A program made the position numbers and the translations under genes. DNA of 64,000 nucleotides from positions 3,971 through 67,970 of the forward strand of contig JAWVZU010000002.1 in the NCBI GenBank assembly GCA_033722075.1, written 5' to 3'. Within the stretch, counting starts at the first letter, position 1, and each line of letters opens with the position of its first letter. The notes below the pieces were generated by a model, which saw nothing but the letters and a program-made list of their open reading frames with translations, made no database searches and was not told the DNA's origin. The stretch is from JAWVZU01 sp033722075 (GTDB taxonomy: Bacteria > Pseudomonadota > Gammaproteobacteria > Xanthomonadales > SZUA-38). Below are positions 27,721 through 36,207 of this stretch, one piece after another.

Positions 27721-29612
27721 GGCCCGGCACGTTCCCGGTTGTTTTCCAGGGGGCGCGGCCCGCCGGAGCGGATCTCCGCACAGTCCAGGCGTCGCTTGAT
27801 CTGCCCGTCGCGGTTGACGACAAGCTGGCCCGTCGTGCCCGGGAAGCCGTCGCCGCTGAGACCGGACAGCCAGTCGAGGTACGGCAGAATCCGGAAGGCG
27901 TCATAACCGATCGCGAACAGGCGCAGCCGACTGCCGCTCGCGGACTCGAAGGTCTCGCGCAGCATGTCCGCGTCCAGCTGGAACGACTGGCTGCCCAGGA
28001 GCAGCGGGGCGTCGCAGAAGCGGACCTCGTTCAAGTCACGGTTGGCGATCGGGTCGGCGATGCCGGTGTAGACATGGGAGGTCGCATAGACTGGAAGCGA
28101 ACCCGCATTGTGGAATGCCAGCTGCGGCTTGATCAGGCGGCCCTCACGCGGGCGAGCCGCCATGAACAGAGCATCCACGTCGGGGCGCATCTGCGGCACG
28201 AAGCCCAGCGGAATGCCGAGCTGTCCCTGGAGCTCGCGCCGGCGTTGCTGGGCACGGTCCAGCCCGACGACCCGCTCGATCAGGGGGCTGAAATCCACGG
28301 AATCCTCGGCATACGCGGTGACATCCTGGACGACACCGCCGAGCGCCTCGAAGCGGTCCACGAACGCCTGTCCCATGCGATCGCCCCAGGAGGAATTCGG
28401 CTTGAGAACCAGCGCACGCGCGTGCCCGTCCGAGAGCATTCGTTCGGCGGTTGCCCGCGCGTCGTCCTCCGGCAGAAGGCCGAACTGGAAAATGCCGGGC
28501 AGGGCAGGGACCGGGCGGGTTGGATAGTTGAGCGCCAGCAGCGGTACGCTGCCGTCGGCCTCCAGGATGACCGCGGCGACGGCGTCCTTGTCGAGGGGGC
28601 CGACCACTGCCGACACCCTTTCGGCGATGGCGCGGCGATACATGGCGAGCGCCACCGATGGTTCGGACTGGCTGTCGTAGACCTGGATCTGACCGGTGCG
28701 GTCGCCCGAGTAATAGGCGGTCATGAAGCCATCGAGCATGGATTGTCCCGCGGACGCGAGGTTGCCCGAGAGTGGCAGGATCAGGGCGATCCGGCGCGGG
28801 CTGGAGAAGCTCACATCGTAGCTCGAAATCAGGGCGTCGGCGGCCTCGAGATTGGCCGGGTGGTCTGGAAAGCGTTCGCGCCAGGCGTCCACCGCGGCGC
28901 GGATAGGCTGACTCGAAAACACCGCCTGCTTGGCGCTGCTGACCAGGGCCATCCAGCCGTAGATCTCCTCTTCCGGGTCGTGGCGACGCAGCAGGCGGGT
29001 CAGTTCCTGGACAGAAAGTTGCTGCAATGCCTCGAGCACGGCGAGCCGGTTCTGCCGGGCCAGTTCCGGGTCCAGCAGTTCGTCGGCCAGCCGCAGGCGC
29101 TCGACCGCGCTGGCATAAGGCTGGTCGGCCGCCGCTAGCACCTGGCCCCGGGTCTTGAGGTACAGCCCGCGGTACGCCTCCGGCAAGCGTTCCGGCGGGT
29201 AATCGAGGTTGGCCAGGGCCCGGATGGGGCTCATGGGTGGTCTGGCGGTGGCGACCTCGAGGAGCCGGGCGAGCGGACGGTCGTCGGCTTCCAGCCGATC
29301 CAGCTGGGACCGTTTCAGGAAATCGCCGGCCCGGCGGGCGTCGCCGGCAAGCCAGGCGGCGTCGGCGGCGCGAAACCACCAGTAGTCGGCGACTTCCGGC
29401 TGGCTCAAGGCCAGTTCCTGGAACTCGATCGCAGCGGTTCCGTAGTCTCCGGCCAGATAGGCACTCCGGGCCTCGCCGGCACTGGACTGCCGGTCGGCAT
29501 CGGGTCCCGGTGCGGCGCAGGCCGCAATGACCAGGATGATCGGCAGGAGCAGACAGGTTCTGGGTGGGATCGGAGTCTCGGGCACGGTCAGTCTGGTTCG
29601 GGTGTCGGCCAA
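27717..29612 (-). CDS. lpoA: Penicillin-binding protein activator LpoA
   Basis: A 631-residue outer-membrane lipoprotein that activates the transpeptidase PBP1A from outside. The signal ends in VIAAC near residue 32. TPR-like helices (about 40-265) precede a periplasmic-binding-protein-like domain (about 270-600): RRIALILPLSGNLASAGQSM, VVGPLDKDAVAAVI, and LFAIGYDAFRILPYL near the C-terminus. The frame opens at TTG 29612 after an in-frame TAG; GTG at 29585 would also leave a signal peptide, so the start is uncertain. It is divergent from rsmI. Confidence 0.92.
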   Translation of the reverse strand: MADTRTRLTVPETPIPPRTCLLLPIILVIAACAAPGPDADRQSSAGEARSAYLAGDYGTAAIEFQELALSQPEVADYWWFRAADAAWLAGDARRAGDFLKRSQLDRLEADDRPLARLLEVATARPPMSPIRALANLDYPPERLPEAYRGLYLKTRGQVLAAADQPYASAVERLRLADELLDPELARQNRLAVLEALQQLSVQELTRLLRRHDPEEEIYGWMALVSSAKQAVFSSQPIRAAVDAWRERFPDHPANLEAADALISSYDVSFSSPRRIALILPLSGNLASAGQSMLDGFMTAYYSGDRTGQIQVYDSQSEPSVALAMYRRAIAERVSAVVGPLDKDAVAAVILEADGSVPLLALNYPTRPVPALPGIFQFGLLPEDDARATAERMLSDGHARALVLKPNSSWGDRMGQAFVDRFEALGGVVQDVTAYAEDSVDFSPLIERVVGLDRAQQRRRELQGQLGIPLGFVPQMRPDVDALFMAARPREGRLIKPQLAFHNAGSLPVYATSHVYTGIADPIANRDLNEVRFCDAPLLLGSQSFQLDADMLRETFESASGSRLRLFAIGYDAFRILPYLDWLSGLSGDGFPGTTGQLVVNRDGQIKRRLDCAEIRSGGPRPLENNRERAGP

Positions 29613-29728
29613 TATCTGGGCCTATATGATGCAATGTTGAATGCCGGGGCGGAACCTCCTGTGACCAAATCGTGCCAATTTGGCGGCAACGTTTTGCCCC
29701 GCTCGCCCAAATGCGCAACCATCCGTTC

Positions 29729-30592
29729 ATGAATGCCCAACGAAAACGCGGCGTGCTCTACGTGGTGGCCACTCCGCTGGGCAACCTCGACGATCTGTCG
29801 CAGCGTGTCTGCGACACGCTGGCCCGAGTCCGGCTGATCGGCGCCGAGGACACCCGGCGGACCGGGCGTCTGCTGAGCCACCTGGGTATCGAGGTGCCGA
29901 TGGTTTCCTATCACGAGCACAGCGAAGCTTCCCGGCTGGACAAATTGCTCGAGACACTGGATTCCGGCGAGGACGTGGCCCTGGTTTCCGATGCGGGTAC
30001 GCCCCTGGTGAGCGATCCGGGCTACGAACTCGTGCGCGAAGCCCTGGCGCGCGGTCTGGCGGTGGTGCCCATCCCGGGCCCCAGTGCGGTGACCGCGGCA
30101 TTGTCCGTGGCCGGGCTGCCCACGGACCGGTTTCTGTTCGCCGGCTTTCCACCGGCCAAGGCGGCTGCCCGGCGAGCGTTTCTGGGCGAGCTGGGCGGCC
30201 AGACGTGCACCCTGGTGTTGTTCGAGTCCTGCCATCGGATCGTCGACTGCATCGCCGACCTGGCTGGCCAATTCGGCAAGGAGCGACGCGCCTTTCTGGG
30301 GCGCGAGATGACCAAGCTGCACGAGGAATACCTTGCGGGCACGCTGGAGGAGCTCGGCGAGCGGCTGCGGAGCGGGCAGATCCCGGCCCGCGGCGAGTTC
30401 GTGGTGGTCGTGGCCGGGGCTACCGCATCGGGCGAAGGGGACGCCGAGCAGGAAGCCCGCCGCCTGCTGGCAGTGCTGGTCGAGGAGCTGCCGGTCAGCC
30501 GCGCCGCCCGGGTGGCGGCGAAGCTGAGCGGCTTGCCGCGGGCGCGCTGCTTCCAGCTCGCTGAAGGCCTGCGCCGGGGAGACACCACCTGA
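29729..30592 (+). CDS. rsmI: 16S rRNA 2'-O-ribose C1402 methyltransferase RsmI
   Basis: A 287-residue tetrapyrrole-methylase-fold enzyme that methylates C1402 in the decoding centre of 16S rRNA. LYVVATPLGNLDDLSQRV is the family signature, and AEDTRRTGRLLSHLGI, DAGTPLVSDPGYELVREA and PGPSAVTAALSVAGLP follow in order. ATG at 29729 fits the family N-terminus, while the longer frame adds 19 residues without similarity. It is followed after 61 bases by the RNase P RNA, a neighbourhood shared with Pseudomonas. Confidence 0.95.
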   Translation: MNAQRKRGVLYVVATPLGNLDDLSQRVCDTLARVRLIGAEDTRRTGRLLSHLGIEVPMVSYHEHSEASRLDKLLETLDSGEDVALVSDAGTPLVSDPGYELVREALARGLAVVPIPGPSAVTAALSVAGLPTDRFLFAGFPPAKAAARRAFLGELGGQTCTLVLFESCHRIVDCIADLAGQFGKERRAFLGREMTKLHEEYLAGTLEELGERLRSGQIPARGEFVVVVAGATASGEGDAEQEARRLLAVLVEELPVSRAARVAAKLSGLPRARCFQLAEGLRRGDTT

Positions 30593-30617
30593 TGAGGGCT
30601 CCTGCGGCTGCTCTTCC

Positions 30618-30647
30618 TTGAAACTTTCGAGCCAGACCGGATCTAAT
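30618..30647 (+). promoter_or_regulatory. Promoter of the RNase P RNA gene
   Basis: TTGAAA (30618-30623) and TCTAAT (30642-30647) are 18 bases apart. The expected start, about seven bases after the -10, coincides with the first base of the P1 helix at 30654. Confidence 0.65.
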
Positions 30648-30653
30648 GGACAC

Positions 30654-31005
30654 GCGAGCCGGCCGGGCAGTCGCTGACCCCGAGGGTTGGAGGAAAGTCC
30701 GGGCTCCGCAGGGCAGGGTGCCAGGTAACGCCTGGGAGGCGAGAGCCTACGGAAAGTGCAACAGAAAGCATACCGCCCCCCAGGGGGTAAGGGTGAAATG
30801 GTGCGGTAAGAGCGCACCGCGTCGGTGGTAACACGCGACGGCATGGCAAACCCCACCCGGAGCAAGACCAAATAGGGGAGCGATGGCGTGGCCCGCGCCG
30901 CTCCCGGGTAGGTTGCTCGAGGCGTCCGGTGACGGGCGTCCCAGATGAATGACTGCCCCAGGCGCTTCGGTGCTTGGACAGAACCCGGCTTACAGGCCGG
31001 CTCGC
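30654..31005 (+). ncRNA. rnpB: RNase P RNA (bacterial class A)
   Basis: The RNA component that cleaves the 5' leader of tRNA precursors. Conserved blocks are in order: GAGGAAAGTCCGGGCTCC near 30689-30706, ACAGAAAGCATACCG near 30761, GGTAAGAGCGCACCG near 30804, and AGATGAATGACTGCC with ACAGAACCCGGCTTA near 30942-30993. An eleven-pair P1 helix joins GCGAGCCGGCC (30654-30664) with GGCCGGCTCGC (30995-31005). This gives about 352 nt, close to other gammaproteobacteria. No terminator with a T run follows. Confidence 0.97.
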
Positions 31006-31034
31006 GCTCTCACACCATGGAAGGAAGGTCTCAG

Positions 31035-32141
31035 ATGGGGTCCCAAAGCGACTCAAGGCACCAGGTTCCCGGTGGTCTCTACTGGAAGACCCGCCTGGTG
31101 ACCGGGACCCGGCCTTTCTGGGCGTGGCTGGGGCGGCTTGAAAGCCGCATTCTGCGCGACGAGATCGAGGCGACCGCCATCACCCAACCGATCTACGTCA
31201 CGGCGCTGGCGCGCTCGGGCACGACGATCGTGACCGAGCTCCTGCATGCCCACCCGGCGACGACGGCGCATCACTACGCGGACTTTCCCCTGGTGGACAT
31301 TCCGTTCTGGCGCAACTGGCTCCACGCCCGCACCCGGGTTGCGGTGCCGCAGGCGGTGGAAAGGGCTCACGGCGACCGCATTCTGGTCACCGAGGACAGC
31401 CCGGAAGCGGTGGAGGAGCTGCTCTGGATGGCAGCGTTTCCGCGGCTGCACGATCCCCGGACTTCGCAGCTGCTCGGGCCCGAACAGCGGAACGTCGCCT
31501 TCGACTCGGTGTATCGCGATCACATCCGAAAACTGCTCCTGGTGCGCGGCGCCCAGCGCTATGTGGCGAAGGGGAACTACAACATCAGTCGCCTGCGCTA
31601 CCTGCTCGACCTCTTCCCGGATGCGCGTTTCATCGTTCCCGTGAGGCATCCGGTGAATCACATCGCCTCGCTGGCAAAGCAACACCGCTTCTTCAGCGCA
31701 GGCCAGGAGCACAACCCCAGGATCCGGCTCCAGCTGGCGGCCTCGGGCCATTTCGAGTTCGGGCAGGACCGGCGAGCGGTCCACCTCGGAGATGAAGAGC
31801 GGGCCCGCGCCATACGGGAGGCCTGGAGCCAGGGCCAGGACATCCGGGGCTGGGCGCTCTACTGGGAATCGGTTTATTCCTACCTGTGGGCGCTACGAAC
31901 CGAGGACCCGCGGGTAGCCGACGCGCTGCTGTTCGTGCGTTTCGAGGACCTGTGCCGGGACGGGGAAACCTGGATCGACCGGATCTTCGAACACGCCGGC
32001 CTGGAGCCCCACGCGCCAACCCGTGCCGAGTTCGCCGGGCGTCTCAGTCCGCCCGACTATTATCAGCCCGATTTCAGCAGCGCCGAGATGGAACTCATCG
32101 AGACCATTACCGGTGCCACGGCCGCGCGCTACGGTTACTGA
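31035..32141 (+). CDS. PAPS-dependent sulfotransferase family protein
   Basis: A 368-residue cytoplasmic enzyme of the sulfotransferase superfamily. YVTALARSGTTIVTELLHAH at about 53-72 is the 5'-phosphosulfate loop, and FIVPVRHPVNHIASLAKQH at about 195-213 is the 3'-phosphate site, with a DALLFVRFEDL strand near the end. The substrate cannot be told; carbohydrate or lipid are common. ATG at 31035 is preceded by AAGGAAGG (31021-31028); an ATG at 31017 is in frame but has no such site. It lies just after rnpB and is the first of three genes that separate rnpB from mraZ. Confidence 0.85.
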   Translation: MGSQSDSRHQVPGGLYWKTRLVTGTRPFWAWLGRLESRILRDEIEATAITQPIYVTALARSGTTIVTELLHAHPATTAHHYADFPLVDIPFWRNWLHARTRVAVPQAVERAHGDRILVTEDSPEAVEELLWMAAFPRLHDPRTSQLLGPEQRNVAFDSVYRDHIRKLLLVRGAQRYVAKGNYNISRLRYLLDLFPDARFIVPVRHPVNHIASLAKQHRFFSAGQEHNPRIRLQLAASGHFEFGQDRRAVHLGDEERARAIREAWSQGQDIRGWALYWESVYSYLWALRTEDPRVADALLFVRFEDLCRDGETWIDRIFEHAGLEPHAPTRAEFAGRLSPPDYYQPDFSSAEMELIETITGATAARYGY

Positions 32142-34045
32142 AGCGACAGGATCAGTCCGGCAATATCACCGATCCCGGAGACCGTCTCGTTCAGCGGGTG
32201 AGACGAAAAGAAGACCCCGGGAACCAGCGCCGGATCGATGCAGTGATCCCCGCTCCAGGCCCTGTCATTGTCTTCGATCAGTCGCGGCGGCACGGCGCCC
32301 AGGCTGGTCTGCCACGAAGCCCGGTAACCTCGCTGGTAACCGGCCACCAGGTCCGGCGCGTCGTCGTTTGCATTGCCGGGATAGATCTCCGCACCGTCGA
32401 AGACCCGGCTGATCACCGGTTGATCCAGGTCCGGGTCCCGGAATTCGGCGAGTCTAGCGGCGAGTTCGGCCTTTAGGCGAGCTGCGTCTTTCGGGTCGAC
32501 GATCCCTTCCGCCTCGCGCCCCGCCAGGTTCAGAAAAATCCCGTTGAGACCGATGGCATAGGCACGGGTGCGGCTCCAGTCGACATCGGAGAACAGGGGC
32601 CCGGACTCCGCGGCGCCCTCTTTCAAGACCAGGAAGCCTGCCCGCCGCAGCCAGTTGTTGAGGTGAACTGCGCGGCGGAACGGCGCAAACCCGTGGTCGC
32701 TGATGATGATCAGGCGGTCATCGGGGCCCATGGCGTTCAGGGTCCGGCCGACGATCCGGTCGGCTTCGCGGTAGATCCAGTCGATCGCCTGGCGCTCGAC
32801 TTCGCTCGTTTCGGGGTAGAGGGGATGGTCCGGATCGAGGCCCCGATAGAACATGTGGCTGACGCGGTCCGTCTGGACGAATACGCCCATGACCAGTTCC
32901 GAGTCGGCACGCTCCAGGGCGTCGAAGAACATCGCCTCCCGCTCGGCCAGAATGGTCTTCTCCATCTCCAGGAAGGCCTCACCGGAGATATGGCCCTCGT
33001 TCAGGGACCAGGTCTCTTCCGGCATGCCGATGGTGTGATAGAGGCCGATCCGGTCCGCCAGTTCGCCCGCATAGGACTCGGGATGCGTCAGCGGGACCGC
33101 CGGATCCTGCGGATCGATGTGGATGGGCGACATGTAGAGGACCGGGTCCGGATAACCCTGGACCAGATGGAAGCGCACGATGCCGGTGACGCCCAGGGGG
33201 CCGAGAATGTCGAACTCGAGACGCACCCAGTCGGACCAGTCCCCGGCTTCGAGGCGCTGCTGCCAGTCGCCCGTCTGGACCACCACCGCCGCGCCCTGCG
33301 GCTCGAGCGTCAGCGGCACTTCCAGGCTCGCGCCGTCGCCGAAGGGATCGGTCGGTCCTTCGATCCGCGTCTCGATCCGTCCGTCCCGGTACGGCCGCAT
33401 GCGGACCGTTCGCGTCGACGAACTCAGCGCCGAGCCCTGTCGGCGGGTTGCATAAAGCGTGTAGGTTCCCTGGGTGCCCAGCAGGTCCGGTATGCCCATG
33501 CCGGAGAACATGCGGTGCACCGGGTCCGGTGGGAAGGTGACCGGCACGCGCAGGACCGTCGCGCGCTCGCCTCGGTCCTCGAAGGTCGACCAGAAGGGCT
33601 CGCCGATGCGCCGGTTGACGATCTGCGCGTCGCTCAAGGGGAGCTCCGTCCCGAACAGTTCGATGCTGCGGCCGGGAACCGTCTTGGAGATCGAGAATAC
33701 CGGCGCGTAGGTTTCCGGGTCGCGGCGCAAAAAATCGTAGATGCCGTGGGACCCTGCTCCGGCGCCGGTGGCAAAGCTGGCCCAGGCGACCGGCGACTGT
33801 GGCGGGTTGCTTGTCGCCAGGGACTGGAAATGACCCGTCTCGGCCAGCCGGGCCAGGTTGGGCAGGTCGCCGCGAGCCATCCGTTCCTGGACGAGGACCG
33901 GGTCCATGCCGTCGAAACCCAGGACGATGATCCGCCGCTCTGCCGGCGGTTCGCTGCCGCAGGCGGAGAGCAGGCAGGCCAGGAGAACCGTAATCAGGCA
34001 AATGGACCGACAGTTTGCGGAATGCAAATGAATCACCGTAAGCAT
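32135..34045 (-). CDS. Alkaline phosphatase-superfamily phosphodiesterase/nucleotide pyrophosphatase-like lipoprotein
   Basis: A 636-residue lipoprotein (signal ending in LLSAC) with a type I phosphodiesterase/nucleotide pyrophosphatase-like domain. Candidate metal ligands and nucleophile are seen: Asp in VLGFDGMDP near the start, Ser in PQSPVAWASFATG (nucleophile position), Asp and His in QTDRVSHMFYR, Asp-His in IISDHGFAPF, and the last His in WSGDHCIDP. A beta insertion (about 170-310) separates the halves. Start ATG 34045 is preferred to an in-frame TTG seven codons upstream. Its stop overlaps the sulfotransferase stop region by seven bases. The substrate (nucleotide, phospholipid or sulfate ester) is unknown. 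Confidence 0.83.
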   Translation of the reverse strand: MLTVIHLHSANCRSICLITVLLACLLSACGSEPPAERRIIVLGFDGMDPVLVQERMARGDLPNLARLAETGHFQSLATSNPPQSPVAWASFATGAGAGSHGIYDFLRRDPETYAPVFSISKTVPGRSIELFGTELPLSDAQIVNRRIGEPFWSTFEDRGERATVLRVPVTFPPDPVHRMFSGMGIPDLLGTQGTYTLYATRRQGSALSSSTRTVRMRPYRDGRIETRIEGPTDPFGDGASLEVPLTLEPQGAAVVVQTGDWQQRLEAGDWSDWVRLEFDILGPLGVTGIVRFHLVQGYPDPVLYMSPIHIDPQDPAVPLTHPESYAGELADRIGLYHTIGMPEETWSLNEGHISGEAFLEMEKTILAEREAMFFDALERADSELVMGVFVQTDRVSHMFYRGLDPDHPLYPETSEVERQAIDWIYREADRIVGRTLNAMGPDDRLIIISDHGFAPFRRAVHLNNWLRRAGFLVLKEGAAESGPLFSDVDWSRTRAYAIGLNGIFLNLAGREAEGIVDPKDAARLKAELAARLAEFRDPDLDQPVISRVFDGAEIYPGNANDDAPDLVAGYQRGYRASWQTSLGAVPPRLIEDNDRAWSGDHCIDPALVPGVFFSSHPLNETVSGIGDIAGLILSLQ

Positions 34046-34114
34046 TGGGGTCGGAGGCGTATTCAACCGGTTTGGCCCGTTGGGCGCAACCGCACCGGCC
34101 GTGTTAGACTCTCG

Positions 34115-34130
34115 CGCCGATTTTTCGGCG
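34115..34130 (+). promoter_or_regulatory. Hairpin just before the sulfatase-like gene
   Basis: CGCCGA (34115-34120) and TCGGCG (34125-34130) form a perfect six-pair stem with a TTTT loop, ending ten bases before the ATG at 34141. It occupies the place where a ribosome binding site would be, and no Shine-Dalgarno sequence is visible. An extended -10 like element (TGTTAGACT) lies at 34102-34110. Confidence 0.35.
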
Positions 34131-34140
34131 TTCTGTCACC

Positions 34141-35457
34141 ATGCGATATCTGCTCTATCTGATCCTCCTGGTGGTGCTTCTGGGCTGCGGAAGAGAGTCG
34201 ACGCCCCTGGGTACGGCTTTCGAAGGCCTGCCGGTCAGGAATGTGGTGGTGATCAGTTTCGATGCCCTGCGTGCCGATGCCCTGGGTGTCTACGGCTACG
34301 AGCGGGGGACCTCGCCCCATATAGATCGCTGGGCCAGCCGGGCGGTCATCTTCGACCGGGCCCACGCCAGCGCGCAGGCCACGCCCACCTCTTTTGCCGG
34401 CGCCTTCACCGGGCGCTATCCGTTCCGGGTCTTCCGCGGATGGCAGCTGGAGGACGAGGAGACGCTGGCATCCCGGTTCCGGGACAACGGCTTCCACACC
34501 GCATTCCTGTCCAACAACATCCAGGTCATGGCCGAACGCGGTTTCGGGGTGGGCTTTAACGACTACGTCGTCCGCGACGCGGGTGACGACGAGGAACTGC
34601 TCCCGCAGGTGCTGGAATGGATCGACAAGGCCCCGGACGAGCCGCTGTTTGCCTGGTTCCACTTCCTTTCACCCCATACGCCGTACGATGCCCGGCAGAT
34701 GGCCGAGCGGTTCTATGATCCGAGCTACGAGGGGCCGTTCGAGGAGACCACCACGGGTGAGTTCAGTGCCGAGACTCCGGCGGATCAGGCCCGTGTTCGC
34801 GACCTCTATGACGGCGAAGTGTTCTATGCCGACTGGATTTTCCGTCAGGTTCTCGATCGCCTGGAGCGCAAGGGGCTGCTGGAGCAGACGTTGATCGTGC
34901 TGACCGCCGATCATGGCGAGGAGTTTCTTGAGCATGGGCAATACCAGCACAACCATGTCTACGAAGAGGTCTCCCGGATCCCGCTGATCTTCTGGCATGC
35001 GCAGCTGGGCTCGGTTGTCCGCAGTGACCAGCCGGTGTCAAATGTCGACCTGTTTCCGACGCTGGCGGCCCTCGCCGGCTTTCCCGCGGACGAAAAGCCG
35101 ATGGATGGCGAGGACCTCACCCAGCCCCTCCCGGACGATCGGGTCCGGATCGTCGCGGCCATGACCCACGCGCACGATCGGCAGATCGCGATCATGCAGG
35201 ACCGGCACAAACTCATCCTCGTCTGCTCACCGGACTATGCGGAGTTACTCTACGACCTGGCTGCCGATCCGGGCGAGACGCGCGATATTGCCCCGGACGA
35301 TCCGCCCCGCGTCGAGGCGCTGATCGAAGAGGCGACCCGCCTGTTCGGTGAGGATCCCTGCAATGCGATGGCCAAGGCGACCCAGGGCTTGCCCATCGAG
35401 AGCGGTCTGACCGAGGAGCAGATCGAACGGTTGCGGTCGCTGGGCTACATCCAGTAG
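34141..35457 (+). CDS. Sulfatase-fold lipoprotein lacking the formylglycine residue
   Basis: A 438-residue lipoprotein (signal ending in VVLLGC, Cys16) of the alkaline phosphatase/sulfatase superfamily. VVVISFDALRADALGVYGY carries the first metal Asp, HFLSPHTPYDA and LTADHGEEFLEHG the later ligands, and RSLGYI is a common C-terminal motif. At the nucleophile position, where sulfatases have CXPXR and related transferases Thr, the sequence reads SAQATPTSFAGAFTG, with Ala two residues before the Pro. It is therefore not a normal formylglycine sulfatase. It may use the next Thr, be a phosphoryl transferase, or be inactive. Confidence 0.82.
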   Translation: MRYLLYLILLVVLLGCGRESTPLGTAFEGLPVRNVVVISFDALRADALGVYGYERGTSPHIDRWASRAVIFDRAHASAQATPTSFAGAFTGRYPFRVFRGWQLEDEETLASRFRDNGFHTAFLSNNIQVMAERGFGVGFNDYVVRDAGDDEELLPQVLEWIDKAPDEPLFAWFHFLSPHTPYDARQMAERFYDPSYEGPFEETTTGEFSAETPADQARVRDLYDGEVFYADWIFRQVLDRLERKGLLEQTLIVLTADHGEEFLEHGQYQHNHVYEEVSRIPLIFWHAQLGSVVRSDQPVSNVDLFPTLAALAGFPADEKPMDGEDLTQPLPDDRVRIVAAMTHAHDRQIAIMQDRHKLILVCSPDYAELLYDLAADPGETRDIAPDDPPRVEALIEEATRLFGEDPCNAMAKATQGLPIESGLTEEQIERLRSLGYIQ

Positions 35458-35516
35458 CGCAGATTTTTCCGGGGGTCACGCCCCCTGATTCCCCAATCCC
35501 GGTTCCATCGCGAGAC

Positions 35517-35536
35517 GACGTGAACTACGTCACGTC
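35517..35536. promoter_or_regulatory. CRP-like palindrome upstream of the dcw promoter
   Basis: GACGTGA and TCACGTC form a perfect inverted repeat with a six-base spacer. The inner CGTGA-N6-TCACG differs from the CRP/Clp consensus TGTGA-N6-TCACA by one base in each arm. Its centre lies about 81 bases before the predicted start of transcription, on a helical face used by class I CRP sites. Confidence 0.45.
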
Positions 35537-35572
35537 CTGGTGTGCCCGTTCCTGCGCCAGCCCGCACCGCTA

Positions 35573-35601
35573 TTGACTCGGTGCAGGTTAGGTTCTATGG
35601 T
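35573..35601 (+). promoter_or_regulatory. Sigma-70-like promoter of the division and cell wall cluster
   Basis: TTGACT (35573-35578) and TATGGT (35596-35601) are separated by 17 bases. The expected start is near 35608, immediately before the MraZ operator. Confidence 0.65.
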
Positions 35602-35609
35602 GCAGCTTG

Positions 35610-35634
35610 GTGGGAAAAAGTAGGGAAAAGTGGG
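35610..35634 (+). promoter_or_regulatory. MraZ operator (three GTGGG-type repeats)
   Basis: GTGGG (35610-35614), GTAGG (35620-35624) and GTGGG (35630-35634) repeat with a ten-base period, the five-base unit and five-base spacer that MraZ binds in other bacteria. The array starts just after the predicted transcription start and ends four bases before the GTG of mraZ, so it also covers the ribosome binding region. Confidence 0.75.
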
Positions 35635-35638
35635 ATAA

Positions 35639-36082
35639 GTGTTCTATGGCGAGACTGCCATCAGCCTGGACGCCAAGGGGCGCATGGCGATTCCAGCGCG
35701 CTACCGCGAGCAGATCGACTCGGTCTGCCAGGGGCGGCTGGTGCTCACTTATAACGCTTTCGACAACGATTCCCTCTGGCTTTACCCCGAAGCAGTCTGG
35801 TCCCGGGTGCGGGATCAGGTGATGGGGCTGAGCTCCTTTGATTCGCGCCATCGCGCCCTCCAACGTCGGCTGGTGGGTAGTGCGGCGGAGATCGGTCCGG
35901 ACGGCAGCGGGCGCATCCAGATTCCGGCCACGCTGCGTGAAGTGGCGAACCTGGAAAAGCGGGTCGTGCTGATGGGGCTGGGGTCGAAATTCGAAATCTG
36001 GAACGAGGAAGTGCTCAACCGGACGCGGTTCGAGCAGCCTCTGACCGAGCCGACGGAGGAAATCTCGAAACTTGTGATCTGA
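35639..36082 (+). CDS. mraZ: Transcriptional regulator MraZ
   Basis: A 147-residue protein with two SpoVT-AbrB-like halves. [20 protein letters not shown] and [15 protein letters not shown] are the two conserved DXXGR-type blocks. MraZ forms rings and represses the dcw promoter by binding the repeats just upstream. The GTG at 35639 starts four bases after the last repeat, so repression may act on both transcription and translation. It is first in the cell wall cluster; a 125-base gap leads to rsmH. Confidence 0.95.
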   Translation: MFYGETAISLDAKGRMAIPARYREQIDSVCQGRLVLTYNAFDNDSLWLYPEAVWSRVRDQVMGLSSFDSRHRALQRRLVGSAAEIGPDGSGRIQIPATLREVANLEKRVVLMGLGSKFEIWNEEVLNRTRFEQPLTEPTEEISKLVI

Positions 36083-36207
36083 AGTCGAGAACGCCGTTAT
36101 TGGGGCGGCAGGGAATGATGATAGGTGAAAGGATGGCGAGCAGGCCATTTCGGTACGCGCCATTGCCGGCGGTCCGGAAGGGCCTTTTTGCGTATCAGGA
36201 GGGGGCG

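Noticed and set aside
30646..30831. Short plus-strand frame in the rnpB region
   Set aside because: It falls inside the RNase P RNA, whose conserved blocks and P1 helix explain the sequence.
35471..35485. GGGGG-TCACG-CCCCC hairpin after the sulfatase-like gene as terminator
   Set aside because: No T run follows on the plus strand; it may be structural but does not qualify as a rho-independent terminator.
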